The notes beneath the pieces are model-generated. The model was not told the DNA's origin. It saw only the letters and a list, made by a program, of their open reading frames with translations, and made no database searches. From positions 4,092,001 to 4,156,000 of the forward strand of contig JAJFPB010000007.1 in NCBI GenBank assembly GCA_020881915.1: a stretch of DNA of 64,000 nt. Reading direction: 5' to 3'. This DNA comes from Paramyrothecium sp. XJ0827 (taxonomy: Eukaryota; Ascomycota; Sordariomycetes; Hypocreales; Stachybotryaceae). Positions 22,336-35,246 of the stretch are shown here, in pieces (the first letter of the stretch is position 1; every line of letters starts with the position of its first letter). A program made the translations under genes and the position numbers.

Positions 22336-25300
22336 CTAGCTAGTATAACCGCTTATAGCTTGGTTACTACCAATAAGCAAATGTTGAGTATTAGCTTCCT
22401 CGGAATCGCCCCCTGGGTACATAGTAGACGCGAATCCAGCCTCCCTGAAAATGCTCATCCATGTCTCGGGCGGCTGGAGTGGATACGAAGCACCTCCATC
22501 CCCGAGCCACCAGCCTTCAAGCAGGCCAAAAACAATATCATACCAGTCAATCACCCGCGTCAGCTCGGACAAGACCATAAAGCCGTCAGCCTTGAGCATC
22601 TCCCGGATCCGACTCGTGCTAGCTACTTTGTCCTTCGTAGCGTGTATACACATGGTGCTGATGGCGATGTCGAACTTCCCCTGGAGATGTTCCGGGGCGG
22701 CGTGCTCAATGTCGAGCTTTTCGAACGACATCCAGCTATACTGGGCGAACTTGCTCTTGGCCTTTGTGACCATGGTGCCAGAAATGTCAGTGAACGTGTA
22801 TTCGATTCTCGCGCCAAGAGTAGCAAGATGCTCTGCGAGTACGGCCGTCGTGCCTCCAGTTCCGGCTCCGATTTCGAGGATCCGCACGGTCGCGTCCGGT
22901 CCCACATTCTTCAGGCAAGACGTGATCAACGTGAGCAGCTGGTCCGTCATTGTGGCAAACATTGGTGTCAGGCAGTAAAAGTCCTCAAGAATCTTGCTTG
23001 CGGCGCGCGGTCCGAAGAGTAAACTTAACGGGTCAAGATCTCCAACCAGGCATTCAGCTAGTTTGGGGCCTGTGAGAGCCATGAGGCGAGCCTCGATGCC
23101 GTAATCCGGATGCTGCTGAATGAAATCTTCATGGAGGTTTGAGGAGGCCGCAATCGAAGCCGACTTGCTGGTACGAATCATGGAGTTGTCATCTCCACTC
23201 CTGACGATGCCGCCCTTTTCCAAGATTTCCTGCAGGCGCTGGAACAGATGGCGATGCCGTGGGAGGTAGGGGACAGGGGGAACATTTTCCCCTTCCTTGA
23301 TGGAGTTGCAGCTTATACCGAGCTTCTGGAAGGCCTCGAGAACGTAGGCGAGAGTCAGGGCATCTTGATCCATGGCCACTTCGCTCCAAAAGTTGTAAAA
23401 TCCCTTACTCACAGCCGCCTTCTCGAACTCGGCTTCACAACTGAGCAAGGCTGCTGCGACAGCCGCTCCTATGTGTGCTTCATTGCTGTGGGCCTTTTCA
23501 CTCGGAGACGAACTTGTTTGAAAGTGCGTGACGGAAGTTGCACTGGAGCTGAGCTCTTCAGAATCCTCGCTGCTGGCAAGTTCGCTGGGCCTGCTGTCGG
23601 AGCCGTAGATTCTTTCCTCCAAATGTTTGACGGATATGTTTAAAAGATCGGGGCCGTCTATCGCTATCTGATGGGTGGATCGCAACTCTTCAGCCATCTC
23701 AATCGCTGCAATGGAGTCTAGCCCAAGCTCTCCAAGCATAACCTCATCTGAGATCTCTGCCGCAGCCAATCCAGTGTACATTTCCAGAGTCTGACGGATT
23801 GTATTCTCCAGAGTTGGGCGAGCCGGGCTCTCCTCCCTGATTTCGGAGCCGGAAACTCTCTTTTCCAGCTGCGTGACAGACGTGTTCAAGAGATCTGGGG
23901 CATCGATGGATATCTGATGAGAAGTCCGCAGTTCTTCAGCCATCTCGATTGCAGCAATAGAGTCAAGCCCGAGATCCCCAAGCATCGCATCATCTGAAAT
24001 ATCTGCAACCGCTAGTCCAGTGTACATTTCTAGAGTCTTACGAACCGTACTCTTGAAAGTGGCAGACGGAGGCTTCCTCTCAAGTACTGAGCCACGATCA
24101 ACTCCGACAGTCTTCCTCGAATCGACAGACGACTCGAGTGAGAGTGCAGGCGCAGTGTGATTTTGGAGCTGATTTTGAGCTCGCTGGCTACCACTAGTTT
24201 GGTTCACCGGGTCTAGCAGTCGCTCCAGACGTGCTATTTTGAGCTTGGAGAAGCGACATCCGATCATTGCCGTCGCGAAAGAGCCATCTTCCGCAAAGGC
24301 GAATACGTCGCCCAATGCCTGACTGGAATTAGTTGCCGTGTATGAAGCATGGACTTTCCACGATCGACAGTTCGCCATGTTGATGTTCTTGGCGATCACG
24401 GTGCTGTCGACCCCGGAATAAACCATGACTTCACTGCTGCCGACCATGTCGCTGGTGTTGATGAGCAACCCGACAACCTGTATGAAACTATCCAAAGTTA
24501 CCGCATCGCAGCTTTGAACAGCGGTGCTTTCTTCAACACCAGGTGCTTCGGCAGGAGTGACAATGCTGGCTATCGCTTTAGTACCACTGATGGTAATGCT
24601 GGAGATGCCTTGGAGAATGGGTGCATATGTGACAACTTGGGAAAAGAGGTTATGAACACGTCTTGACAGAATGCGCTCTGAATCAGCATTAGCAATAAGA
24701 GGATTTGCGCCGTTATCCAAGCGGCGGGCAGTAGTCTCTATTTTCGACTCTGGTGACCTGGAGACGCGGCCTCGGGCATGGATAGTCTCCTTGCGATCAC
24801 GGCTGATGACCTTGAATCCCCAGCAGCTCTTCGCGCTCACCTCTTCCAGCACGACTTCGACAACCTCGGCGGCGAGACCTAATGGGGCCTGTATGTCAAG
24901 GCCTTGGAAGTCGAGAAACAAATTCTTCGGTTCCCCAGCCACAATGCCCAGGGCCATTGCAACGCACTCGAGGTAGATGGAGGCTGGACACAAAGGACGA
25001 TTCCGAACGGCATGCGCGGCAACAATGTTCTTGAAGCGATTGCCTTTGACGAGCACACTGAATCGCTGCGTGTGCTTTCCAGAGCCGTCGAGGCTGGGAA
25101 GCAGCCTGATCATCCTCAACTTCTCCGGAAGGAGCCCAGTCTGATTTGCGTCTGAAACACCGCGTTGGTTCAGCTGAGATTGAAATACCGCCGCCCGGTC
25201 GATGTTTTCCAGCCAAGCAACATTGGGATCAAATTGGTACGGAGGTAGCCAAGCCTGACTTATATCGGAGTCTGGTTCTACTAGGGGCCAGTATGTAACA

Positions 25301-28300
25301 TCGACAGATGAGCGCCAAAGGGCGCATACGGTACGGGAGATAATGTTTGAAGAATTTTCGGCATCTTTCGTGGAAACCGCGACGAAACTGTGGTTTTCTG
25401 GTCGTGAAATGGCCCTTTTTGTCATAGATATAATAGGCGTATTCATGCTGGCCTCGAGAAACACGCATGGTCCGAGGGTGTTTTCCAAGCGTTGCACAGC
25501 GTCCACTAAGAACACCGGGTCGCGAGCATGTTTGGACGGGCTATATATGGTGCCCGGCTCCACTGGTGCTTTTGTGCAGAACTCCATGTGAATGCTTGGT
25601 TCTCTCCAATCAACAGAGGACGCGATTTGATCGAGCTCTTCGAGAATAGGGTCCACTAGGTGAGAGTGGAAACCATGGCTGGTATCAACTCTCTGGTACT
25701 TAATAGGCGGCGATTTAGATGAGAGGCGGGCTGCGAGATCAGAAATAGCACTGGCTTCTCCAGTTACGACCTGGCTCGTGTCCGAGTTGTAGCATGCTAT
25801 CTCGAGCTCAGTGCCGACAAGACTGTCTGTCACGACATCTCGGCTTGAGAATACGGCGAGCATTGAGCCTTTATCCTGACCCCATTTCGTTTTCATCAAG
25901 TCAGCACGAGCTGCCACAAGCTTGAGGCAGTCTCGGATTGACAGTTTCCCGCTTACGGCCAATGCCGTCAACTCACCGAGGCTGTGTCCAACCACGCCGT
26001 CGACTTTCAAGCCAGCGTTCATCCAGGTTTTGGCCATGGCATACTGGACAGCCACGAAGCCCGTCTGCAGGACAACTATGTCTGAAATGTCGATTGTGTC
26101 AAATACCGCTGGCAAAATGGAAGGATACCCAAGCTCTTGAAGAGTATCCTCACACTCATGGAGTGTAGCTCTGAAAGTGGGAAACTGTTCGTAGAGACTC
26201 CTGCCGAGACCAACTATCTGCTTGCTTTGGCCCCCGAATGTAAGAACAACCGACTTGGGGGCACTTCGCTCGAATGTTGACGTTTGAGTACCACCCAAAG
26301 TTAAAATTTTGATGAGTTCATTAGTGCTGCATGCTTCGAAGACGACGGTGTGCTTGTGACGTTGTCGTTTTTCACTCAGCGTGCTCGCGATACCAGAGAT
26401 TGGGGGTTGAGGCGAAGTTTTTGTGAGGTAATTGACCAACGAGTCTTTGTACCTCTTCAAACTGGTCATCGATTTGGCACTCAAAATGATGGGCCAGCTA
26501 AGGCTGGGGCGCGTACGGGACTCGTGCTGCACTGACTGTGAATGTGGTTTGGGAGCTTCGCAGCAGATGATCGCAGCATTGGAGCCGGCAGCGCCGTAGG
26601 AATTTACAAGAGCAGCTCGAAACGGTGTGTCCCAATCCATGAGATCTTTCGAGATGGCCATGCGGTCCTGAGAGAGGGCAGGGATTCTGGGGTTCCAAAC
26701 ATTGTGGCTCACCAGCGGCGGTATTGCTTGGTGTTCGAGCATGCAGATGATCTTCAACACACCTGCAACGCCGGCAGCCGTTTCGCAATGACCTATGTTG
26801 CCCTTGATGGAGCCAATCTGTAGTTCGTTGGATCTTGTGTCGCTGCCGAATACAGATCGAATGCTGGCAACCTCCAACGGGTCACCAGCCTGCGTGCCGG
26901 TGCCATGGGCCTCGACGTAAGTTACTTGCTCGGGGGTCAGGCCGGCCTGCTCAAGTAGTGACTGATACAACTTTATTTGCGCAGTAGACGAAGGCACAGT
27001 GAGACTGTCCGAGAGACCGCCTTGATTCGTGGCAGATCCCACGATGACGCCCATAATGCGGTCGCCATCCAATTCAGCTTGCTTTAGTGACTTCAGCACA
27101 ACAAGTCCACCACCTTCTGCCCGGCAATACCCGTCACCGTTCTTGTCGAATGGCTTGCATTGCCCTGTAGGGCTCAGAAAGCCGGCCTTTCCCAGGTCCA
27201 AGTAATTGTGCATCCCCGTGATTAGGTTGATGCCACCAGCAAGAGCCATGGAACACTCGCCAGCCTGAATAGCCTTCACCGCCCGGTTGATGGCAACCAG
27301 TGATGAAGAGCAAGCTGTGTCAATGACCTCAGCAGGACCCGTCCATCCGAAAAAGTAGCTCAGCCTGCCACACAGGAATGCACGGATCGTTCCAGGTGCT
27401 GTATATGCCGTGGGCGGGTGCGCGGTCGTGTTTTCAAGGTACTCAATAAGACTGGCGCCGATGAAACAACCGATGGAATCACCTCGTGATCGCACATGAG
27501 ATCGAGTGTAGCCGCTTGATTCCATGGCTTCGTAGGATAACTCCAGCAGCAAACGCTGTTGAGGATCCATGTTGAGCATCTCGCGCGGGTTGACGCCGAA
27601 AAAGGCATTGTCGAACTTTTCCACGCCGTCGATAAAATTGCCGTAATATTTGCGATCTTTCGTCGACGCACCGCTTTGAGAGACACGAAAGCTGCTATAA
27701 AGGTCGAAGCGGTCGGTGTTCAGCTCTTCGTGTCTATCCTCACCTTTCGAGAGAAGCTCCCATAGCTCGTCTATGTTTCGCGCGCCAGGCAGACGCGCAG
27801 AAGCCCCAACGACGGCGATGGAGTTTTCGGGATACGGATATGAGCGGCTGTCAGTTGGCCTCTCAAGGGACTGTTCAAAAACGTGTGTTAGTGTGCGCCC
27901 CACGCGTCTGGCATGAACCACCTACCGAGATAGGAGAGTCTCCTGAGAAGTCGAGCGCTTCGTCACCAGGACTCGTCTTCGCTATTGGAGCAATGAGACT
28001 GTGTGCGGCTGTCTTCACCAAGCGAAGATCCTGCTCAATGAATGGGCGGATGAGATGATGTCAGTCAGACCAAAATAGATGACATTTGATTCATTGGTAG
28101 ATCCCCTTTTCAAATCCTTTGCAGTTTCGACTAGTACAGTATACCATTCGCACCTCGATGCTAGAATGGTGGTGACGAGTTCTTCAGCAAGGGAACCTGT
28201 CGTCAGCCTTTCGCCAGACCTGTTGGAACGAACAGACGTTTGCAACTCGGAGGCATCGGGAAGTTGCAAACTGGGCGTCTCGTCGCAGAGCTGACAAAGC

Positions 28301-29149
28301 GCTGCGGCAAGACCCTGGTTCTCTGGGTTATGGATTTTACCCCGAATGTCTATTTTCTGCGCCTGAAGCCTCTCTTGCTCTCGGACGTATACGAATAGCT
28401 CTTGTAGCGTGTTAGTAGGACCGACTATACTTATTGATCGTGGGTCTGTGACAGCTGAAACGTATGTCCCGGGAAAAACTTGAGTAATGTCCTCGCCTTG
28501 GCCTTCATACATTAAACGTAAGGCAATGGTTGTGAATCCGGCACCCCGACTATCGTCGGCAGCCTCGCCATATGCGCCGACTGCCATTAATATGCGTAGG
28601 GCTGTGGCCGTATGTTGAACGACTTTCGCTTCATCAGTGGCACAAGAAATCACCATGGCAGTCTGGTCGCGATCAGTGACAGTGTTCATGCTCGTCGGGA
28701 ATTGGTAAGCATACCGCTAGGCCCCCGCAGAATCCTTGCAAGCCAGCAGCTTCCCGGACGTTGGCAAGAAACACCTGGTGTGCCATTTTGTTTTGATCAA
28801 GATACCTCAGGTACTGGCCGACCTGTAGGATGACCAGCAAAGGCAGAGCCACCACCCCGGACCTTGCTGCGGCTAAGGCCTTGGAATCCCTCTTCGCCGC
28901 CCAGTTGTACAGCACGTCCGCATACTCCGGCCCGGGTTGCAAAGAGGCGACTTCTTCATTCGCCTTGGCAAGTGTAGACCAGACGTTGTTTTTGAGGTCT
29001 GAAATCTCACGAAGTAGTGACTGCCCATGCTCATTATTGGCCAGGAATGAATGGAGCCCGTTCAGGTACTCTTCGCTGGGAGCCGCGCCCTGCGCGCAGA
29101 AGAAAGCGGCAGAGGAAGAGACTGAGACATTCTCTTTTGGAAATGACAT
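22336..29149 (-). CDS. Non-reducing polyketide synthase, SAT-KS-AT-PT-ACP-ACP-CMeT, no release domain
   Basis: Exons are 29149-28715, 28662 to about 28084, 28030-27926 and 27870-22336; the product is about 2,217 residues. The SAT has its GFCGG active-site motif near residue 141. The KS has DTACSSS near 558, EAHGTGT and the GHCETAAG histidine. The malonyl-AT has GHSLGE near 1000. The PT dehydratase-like fold has HAV...PLCPASIY near 1326. Two near-identical ACPs have LGLDS near 1678 and 1759. A C-methyltransferase has EIGAGTGGT near 2038. The chain ends right after CMeT with no TE, reductase or hydrolase. The protein builds an aromatic or methylated polyketide from malonyl-CoA and SAM in the cytosol. 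Release must occur spontaneously or in trans. The second splice (53-bp intron 28083-28031) has a weak GTCATC donor and is tentative. Confidence 0.9.
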
Positions 29150-30146
29150 TGTGATGAAACCTTCGAAGATGCTAGGCGAGGGGAATTGTGTTGAACAGAC
29201 TAGTCTTCAGGCTTCTACCACAATCGTTATGGTTTTCAAGTATAATTATAATGAGAAATGCTTTCTCGGTGGAGTATCTCGTGCCAAGATCGCCTTTGGA
29301 GCTAGGCGTCATTCGTGTTTGATGGCTATGTTCATAATGATTCGCTTGTCCAAATTCAACACATATCAGTGTCATCCGTCCCCGGTAATTACGATCTCTA
29401 CTATCCCCTAGCACCCAAGTTTGACGTGACCACTTATAGTAGCAGGCCACGGTTTCGTGACTCCTGTTTGCCTGATCTCGACGAGATAAGAGGCCATGCA
29501 GTAGTTCATCCAATTTGTCTCAATGCAGTAGTCACCACGCTTGGTTTGGCAGTCTGAAACGTGCTCCATGCATGCCAATGAGTGGTAACCCACCGGGTCA
29601 GGGTCCGAACCGAACCATGCTTGATTGACCCGCCGGCGTCCATGCAAATCTGACAATAACCCACCGGAGATCTGTGAGGAATGGCCAGGCGTCAAAGCTC
29701 CATGTATTCTACTTCTTTAGTACTTCCAGGTACCTTGGGAAAAAATACCCCCCACGCGATCTCCCGGACGTTTTGAGCACAGACGTCTCTGCATCGGTTA
29801 ATCTGGATAATTGAAGCTATGTGCGCCCTGCATCGGTTAATTTGCGTCCATGCATGTCACTTTGTAAACTGCTGAACCATCCTGGATGTCTTATTCCGTG
29901 CACTCGATCATGTCTGGGATATTCCGCAAGAAAGCCAAATTCTATATGGCACATATTGGGATGCCCATTCACAATGCACAATCGCCCCTCAGGGTGATGT
30001 GCTCTATTTCATCTGAACCTTCTCCCCGTAATGTGATACATCCATGTAAGGTTGTGTGTTGACTCAATGACCAGGAGGACTGTCTATGTCCTCATCCTGC
30101 GATCTGGAACCCCGAACTACTCGTTCTTATCCATCTGATATTTGAA
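29150..30146. promoter_or_regulatory. Divergent promoter region, PKS and glycosyltransferase
   Basis: About 1 kb separates the start codons of the minus-strand PKS and the plus-strand glycosyltransferase. A shared bidirectional promoter would let them be co-expressed. No binding site could be assigned by eye. Confidence 0.45.
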
Positions 30147-31690
30147 ATGTCACTTGCTTTAGGAGCCCTCTGGTAAGTATTTCTTTTGGTGTAGCAGCTC
30201 TCAACTTGCAGTTTAACTGATTGTCGTACACAGGGCTTGGATGGTCATCGACAAAGCTGCCACGTCTTACTACTCCAGAAAGTACAAAAGTGTTCCGTTA
30301 CCCGAAACCCCAAAATACAACTCGCGCGATGTAAGTATCATAGTTCCGACAATCGACACCGAGTCGTCTTTCACCGAGTCCATGCGCCTCTGGCTCAGAT
30401 GCAACCCTCGTGAGATCATTATTGTGACCGTCCAGCGCAATAAGCCGCGAATACTGGAGTTGGTTGAGCCATTACAAAAGGATGCCGACAAGATCATCAT
30501 TTTGATAGCACCCCTGGCCAACAAACGCCAGCAGTTGATGATCGGCGTCAAGGCTGCTAGAGGTGAAATCTATGCTCTGGTGGATGACGATGTTTTTTGG
30601 CGAGTTGGCAATGTTGTCCCTTACCTCTTAGCCCCGTTTGAGGATGCCCAGGTTGGCGCGGTGGCCGGTATACAAAGGTCCGTTCGCTGAAATCAATCCA
30701 ACTGCCTTGCGTGACAAATCATTAAGCAATGAATAGTGCCGAGATACCGTCTGAACGCCAAGATGCACAAGTCATTACACCTTGGGAGGTCGCAGCGACG
30801 TACGACTTGTGCTTCTTCAAAAACGCTCGTAAAGTGCATTTCACAGCGGATGGTGGCTGCTGGTGCCTTTCCGCACGAACGCTATTTATCCGTGCTACCA
30901 TCCTCCAGGATCAGAACTTCGCTGATGCTTACACACACGAGCTCATCGGTCGTAGGGTCGTGAATACTGCCGACGACGTCTTTTTGACGGAGTGGGTATT
31001 TGACCATGGGTGGAAAGTATGTATCCAGAACACGGCCGAAGCCGAAGTGACTACAAACATTCCTCGGGATCACAGTCTCGTGTGGCAGATACTTCGGTGG
31101 GACAGAGGAAACTTCCGTTCCTACCTTGGGTTCATCTTTGTATACCCCGGCATCCAGACAATGATGCAGTGAGTCATACTTCGTCTCAGTCAAGAAATCT
31201 GTCACTAGATTGCTTGGTGTCTCTGACTGACCTTGCGGTGATAGGAGACACCCGTACACGACTTGGAAGATGGTTGAGCGTCTTGCTCGACCGATCTGGG
31301 CCATCGCGTCCATCTGGGTCTGGCTTCAAGCACTCCAGACGACGCCTTGGATTGCGTAAGTGTGCTACCAATGGCATTGTTTGCATATTTCGCAAACCCT
31401 ACTAATATCAACCACTCAACAGACATACACATGTGCTTTGGCTGGCCTTTGGATGGATATCAAATTTCAGAACATTTCTCGGAAAATACCCATACTGTAA
31501 ACGTCAACTGTGGGCACCGTTGGTCATGGAATATTTCGGGTTTATCGTAGACATATACGTCTATTTCACTATGAACAATGACAACTGGTTAACTAGAACA
31601 GCAGATGTTCAGGATATCAAGGAGCAGGATGTTGCGGATTCTGAGGAGGTCAAGGGTGTTAGTGAAACACCCAACACACTCATGCTATGA
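30147..31690 (+). CDS. Family 2 glycosyltransferase, polysaccharide/hyaluronan synthase-like
   Basis: Five exons, 30147-30172, 30234-30677, 30737-31168, 31245-31355 and 31423-31690, give 426 residues; all introns are GT-AG and in phase. Residues 40-55 (DVSIIVPTID) form the GT-A nucleotide-sugar strand. VDDDVFW near 124 is the metal-binding DxD. NTADDVFLTEW supplies the acceptor acidic motif, and QILRWDRGN near 279 is the Q/RxxRW signature of processive GT2 enzymes. Hydrophobic helices at the N-terminus and after 290 anchor it in a membrane. It could add a sugar to the PKS product or build a polymer; the neighbourhood favours the first but does not prove it. The start at 30147 is the first ATG after an in-frame stop. 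Confidence 0.8.
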
Positions 31691-32344
31691 TTTAGCTATT
31701 TTGTCCCTTGATGCTGTCTAGCGTTTTTGGTGTTCAATAGATGTTAAGTCCTTTCTCAAATACCGGAGTAAACTCACTTAGACCATGATCGAAAACGAAA
31801 AATCTTTGCATTAGCTATTCGTTCTTGACAGTTCTGAACTCGCACTGGAACATGTTGTTACAAGCAGTCGTAGCATAATCACTCAAACTTTGCCTGATTT
31901 CAAAATCGTTCTTAAGATAGTCCCTTTCACTCGATTACTGAAGTTATCGCGTTACACTCAAATATTATTTTACAAAGCCATGACTACCAGGAATCTAAAA
32001 TCGTCGACTTTGGGACTCATGGGCGGAAACCCGCATTAACCAAAACGCCCTAAACTGGAACATACCGGCGATGCCAGCAGTTGGTTCTTAGAGCCCTACT
32101 TGATGAGCAATTCAGAACTTTCAGGCATACCAGATAGCTAGGTAATATTGAGTTTTCTAGTCTAACCAGTACTAGAAGCTATGATTTAAGCTTTCTGGGT
32201 GTTGAAGTTCCAGAAATAGTCCTTGTTGAAATTAACAATCCTGTATTCAAAACAATAATCCGAGATACCAATAGAAACAATGCTAAGTGCAACATTGGAG
32301 GTATTTATTGCAATAGAGTTGTGTGACCTATCCGCCTGCCCCCA
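31691..32344. other. Convergent intergenic region, no gene seen
   Basis: This region lies between the 3' ends of the glycosyltransferase and the inositol-phosphate synthase. It presumably holds both transcription terminators; nothing else is visible. Confidence 0.5.
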
Positions 32345-34125
32345 CTAGAAGAGCTTGTGCTCGAGAACCATGTCGGAGTCCGGTTGCAGGCCCAGAACAG
32401 CCCTAAAGATATTGGTCAGAGCTGCACGCTGCTTCGCCAATGAATTCACCACGGCAGTTCCGGGGGGCGTCAGCGGAGCCTTCAACATGTAGCTCAAAAT
32501 ACTGAGCACGCTGTGAAAGCTCTTGTAAGATGTAGCGGATCCGTCACTGGCCTCTTTTTTCCACTGAATTCGAGTCATTATTTCCGTGACCAGGACAAGA
32601 TCGATGATCAGAGGTGAGGCAAGAAGCGAGTCCTCGCAGACGTTGAATATCCTGCAAATTATTAGCTGCGGAGTGAAGGGGCTCGGACATCACTTACGAA
32701 ATTGTTTGGTGACCACCGAGGAAAATCTCGGCATAGTACTCGTCGAGAGCACGCTTGTTATCACCCACAGCTGGCATATACTTAATGACAACAGTGTGGT
32801 CAGGACGTTCCCCTTCTTTATACAGAACCGTGTTTGCTTCCACCATGTCATCCACTACATTGGATTTGGAGATCTCCTTGGATCGGAATTGTTTCTGTCG
32901 TCATCGAATTAGTATAAGCGACAACAGTCAGAATGGAGTCTGCAATACCTGTTCACTCAAGTTCTTGCCATCGTTGTTTCCGAGATGATTGTAGCTAGCA
33001 ATGGAGGTGAGTTTGATGCCTGCATTGATCAGAAAATCAACCAAAGCAGACTTCATCTTCGTCTGACCCGATTTGAAATCATCACCTCCAATGAACGCTT
33101 CATGCTTTTCAGCAAGCTCAATCGCACCGGGGACAAAAGTATTTTGCGGCGACCCATTGATGAATGGAGCCTTTTCCAATATCGAAGCCACTGCGAATAT
33201 AGTTGACGGTGACACTTCACTATGACCCTCCTCGATGGCCTTCAATAAATTTTCAGCCGTGTCATTTATCCCGGGAATGATCTCCGTATAGCGCTCAGTA
33301 TTCGCTGTCCATTGTACAATGACTTTATCGAGGCCGTGAGCACGTTTGAACTCGCTTAACATGTTAGCGAATGTTTCCGGGTGGTTGGAATCATTCTTAC
33401 CGGATATCTTGACGGATATGGTCAACATGTTCCATGCAGGCACGGCTTCCAGCGACTACATTGTCCGCTCGATCGCCTTGGTTGGAAGCAATGAAGTCAG
33501 GATAGTAGATGCTGGGGAGTGGCGTCATCTGAGCCATCTCTTTCTTGATCTGCGCCTTGAGGGTAGGCTCAAGCACAGCAGCTCGGTCCATGGCCTCGGC
33601 GAGATTCATGCTGCTGATATCCCATCCGCCAAGAATAAGATCGTTGGGATGGACCATAGGCAATATATCGTGAAAGGGAATATTCACATCTCGTTGCGTT
33701 TTAGCATCGGTTCCAAGCTTTATGGTAGAGCCCATAATAATCGAACCATAATAGTTGGCGGCTCTCAGACCCTCGCGTGTTTCCCACGAGAGGTTGGCAC
33801 GGTTAGCGATGATTCCCGCCGTGACGGTTGTACCATTATTTCCGCCCCAGCCAACGAGCATAACACCGACTTTAGGTACATTGCGATCGACCTTGAAGGA
33901 ATACTGGGTATTCTGAGGAGTTGCAATGTATTTCCCAGTATCGTCCCTCACAACGCTTGTAGTAAGGTATGTGTATTTGGAGAGGATCTCATTCTCTTTG
34001 TATACCACGTTGGGTGACTGGACTGTCAAAAGCTCCTTGTTCAAAGACGATGAACTTCCGTAGTTGTTAGCACCTAGACCGCTTCCGTCTGAGAAGCTCA
34101 AATCTTCCTGCATATGAGGTGCCAT
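32345..34125 (-). CDS. INO1: myo-Inositol-1-phosphate synthase
   Basis: Exons 34125-33401, 33354-32949, 32894-32698 and 32651-32345, with introns of 46, 54 and 46 bp, give 544 residues, close to the ~530 typical of fungal Ino1. The NAD loop GWGGNNGTT is near residue 90. The catalytic core motifs [39 protein letters not shown] and SNVVDDMV are all intact. It converts glucose-6-phosphate to inositol-3-phosphate (also called 1L-myo-inositol-1-phosphate) with NAD in the cytosol, the first step to inositol lipids and phosphates. Its location between PKS, glycosyltransferase and exporter genes is unusual and suggests a pathway-dedicated copy, unless it is the only genomic copy. ATG 34125 (MAPH) was preferred over 34134. 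Confidence 0.93.
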
Positions 34126-35246
34126 TTTTTTCACTGGGTAGGCGAATAATTGATCGTAGTATTGGTTTCGGGGACTAGACTGGCCCTTATCGACTAAAGG
34201 CTGAGTCTACCGCTGAGAAGCACGCGGCTCCGTACGGATTATGAACGCTATACCAGGTCAATTACTTTTCTCCCAATTAAAATCTGTTTTGGGGATTAAC
34301 GCACGATTTTAAGAGGTTCGAAAACGTCTTGACGGCTGCAAAGATCGTAGCCCGAAAGCACGATCTACGTTGGATGGGATGAAGTTGGTGAAACTGAAGT
34401 TTGTAGCCGACCTCGACTTGAATTACAGGCTACCTGTAGTTATGGCCCTGTTGAATACACTTGAATGGAACTAGAAGAAATTGTTACCTCTGGAAGAGAA
34501 GGGTTTCGACTTGAGAGCCCAAGCAGGGTTCCGGAAGCGCGGTATAAGAATGCCTGAGCAGCTGACTCCTCTACCGTTGGAATTGCAAGGCAATATTCCA
34601 CCGCTGACACAAGCGGAGGGTTTCTATCAGGTTGATTGCACAATCCTGCACTATCTACATCGAACCATGCATGAATATGATCGACCGCCACTTCGCCAGC
34701 AACTCCCAGGACATTGAATGCAACCCAAAGTCACTGTACAAGCGGGCTGTAAGAATTTGCATGAACATGCTAGCTAAACTCTTCGTCTGGAACTGTGGAC
34801 TGATCCTTGTAGGAAAACCTTCCTCTCCTGCAGAGTATCAGCATTGCCGCGCCGTGCCGCGTCCAGAACTAATGCGGCATCCCTGGTCCATGTAGGATTG
34901 AGCCGGCGCAGGGGCTCCGGGGAGGTTCAGGTCCAGGCTTGCCATGGAAGCATTGCCGGGAGTGCAGCTACTAACACCATCTTCCCAAGCATGTCAGTCC
35001 CACTTTTCTTCGGATAGGCTATCTGAGTCTGTATATCGGCGCAGATGTGGGGGCTCCTTACACTTTGCCTCGCAGGATGTTGCGCCACGTTGTGGAAACA
35101 TGCCGCGCGGAGTTGGCCGGACTCCTTGTCCAGCCATTATGCAACTGAGACGGCGATGAATGTTCACTACAGCACGCTGGAATCGGCCCATATTGTTACA
35201 CGGTGCTGCATGGTATAATCCACTTGCGCTGAAAATTTCCAATGTC
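34126..35246. other. Intergenic, no gene supported
   Basis: The left part should contain the INO1 promoter. Several 70-87 codon ORFs in both directions lack any protein signature. Confidence 0.5.

Noticed and set aside
22360..23022. 220-codon plus-strand ORF inside the PKS methyltransferase region
   Set aside because: It is a shadow of the conserved CMeT coding sequence on the other strand.
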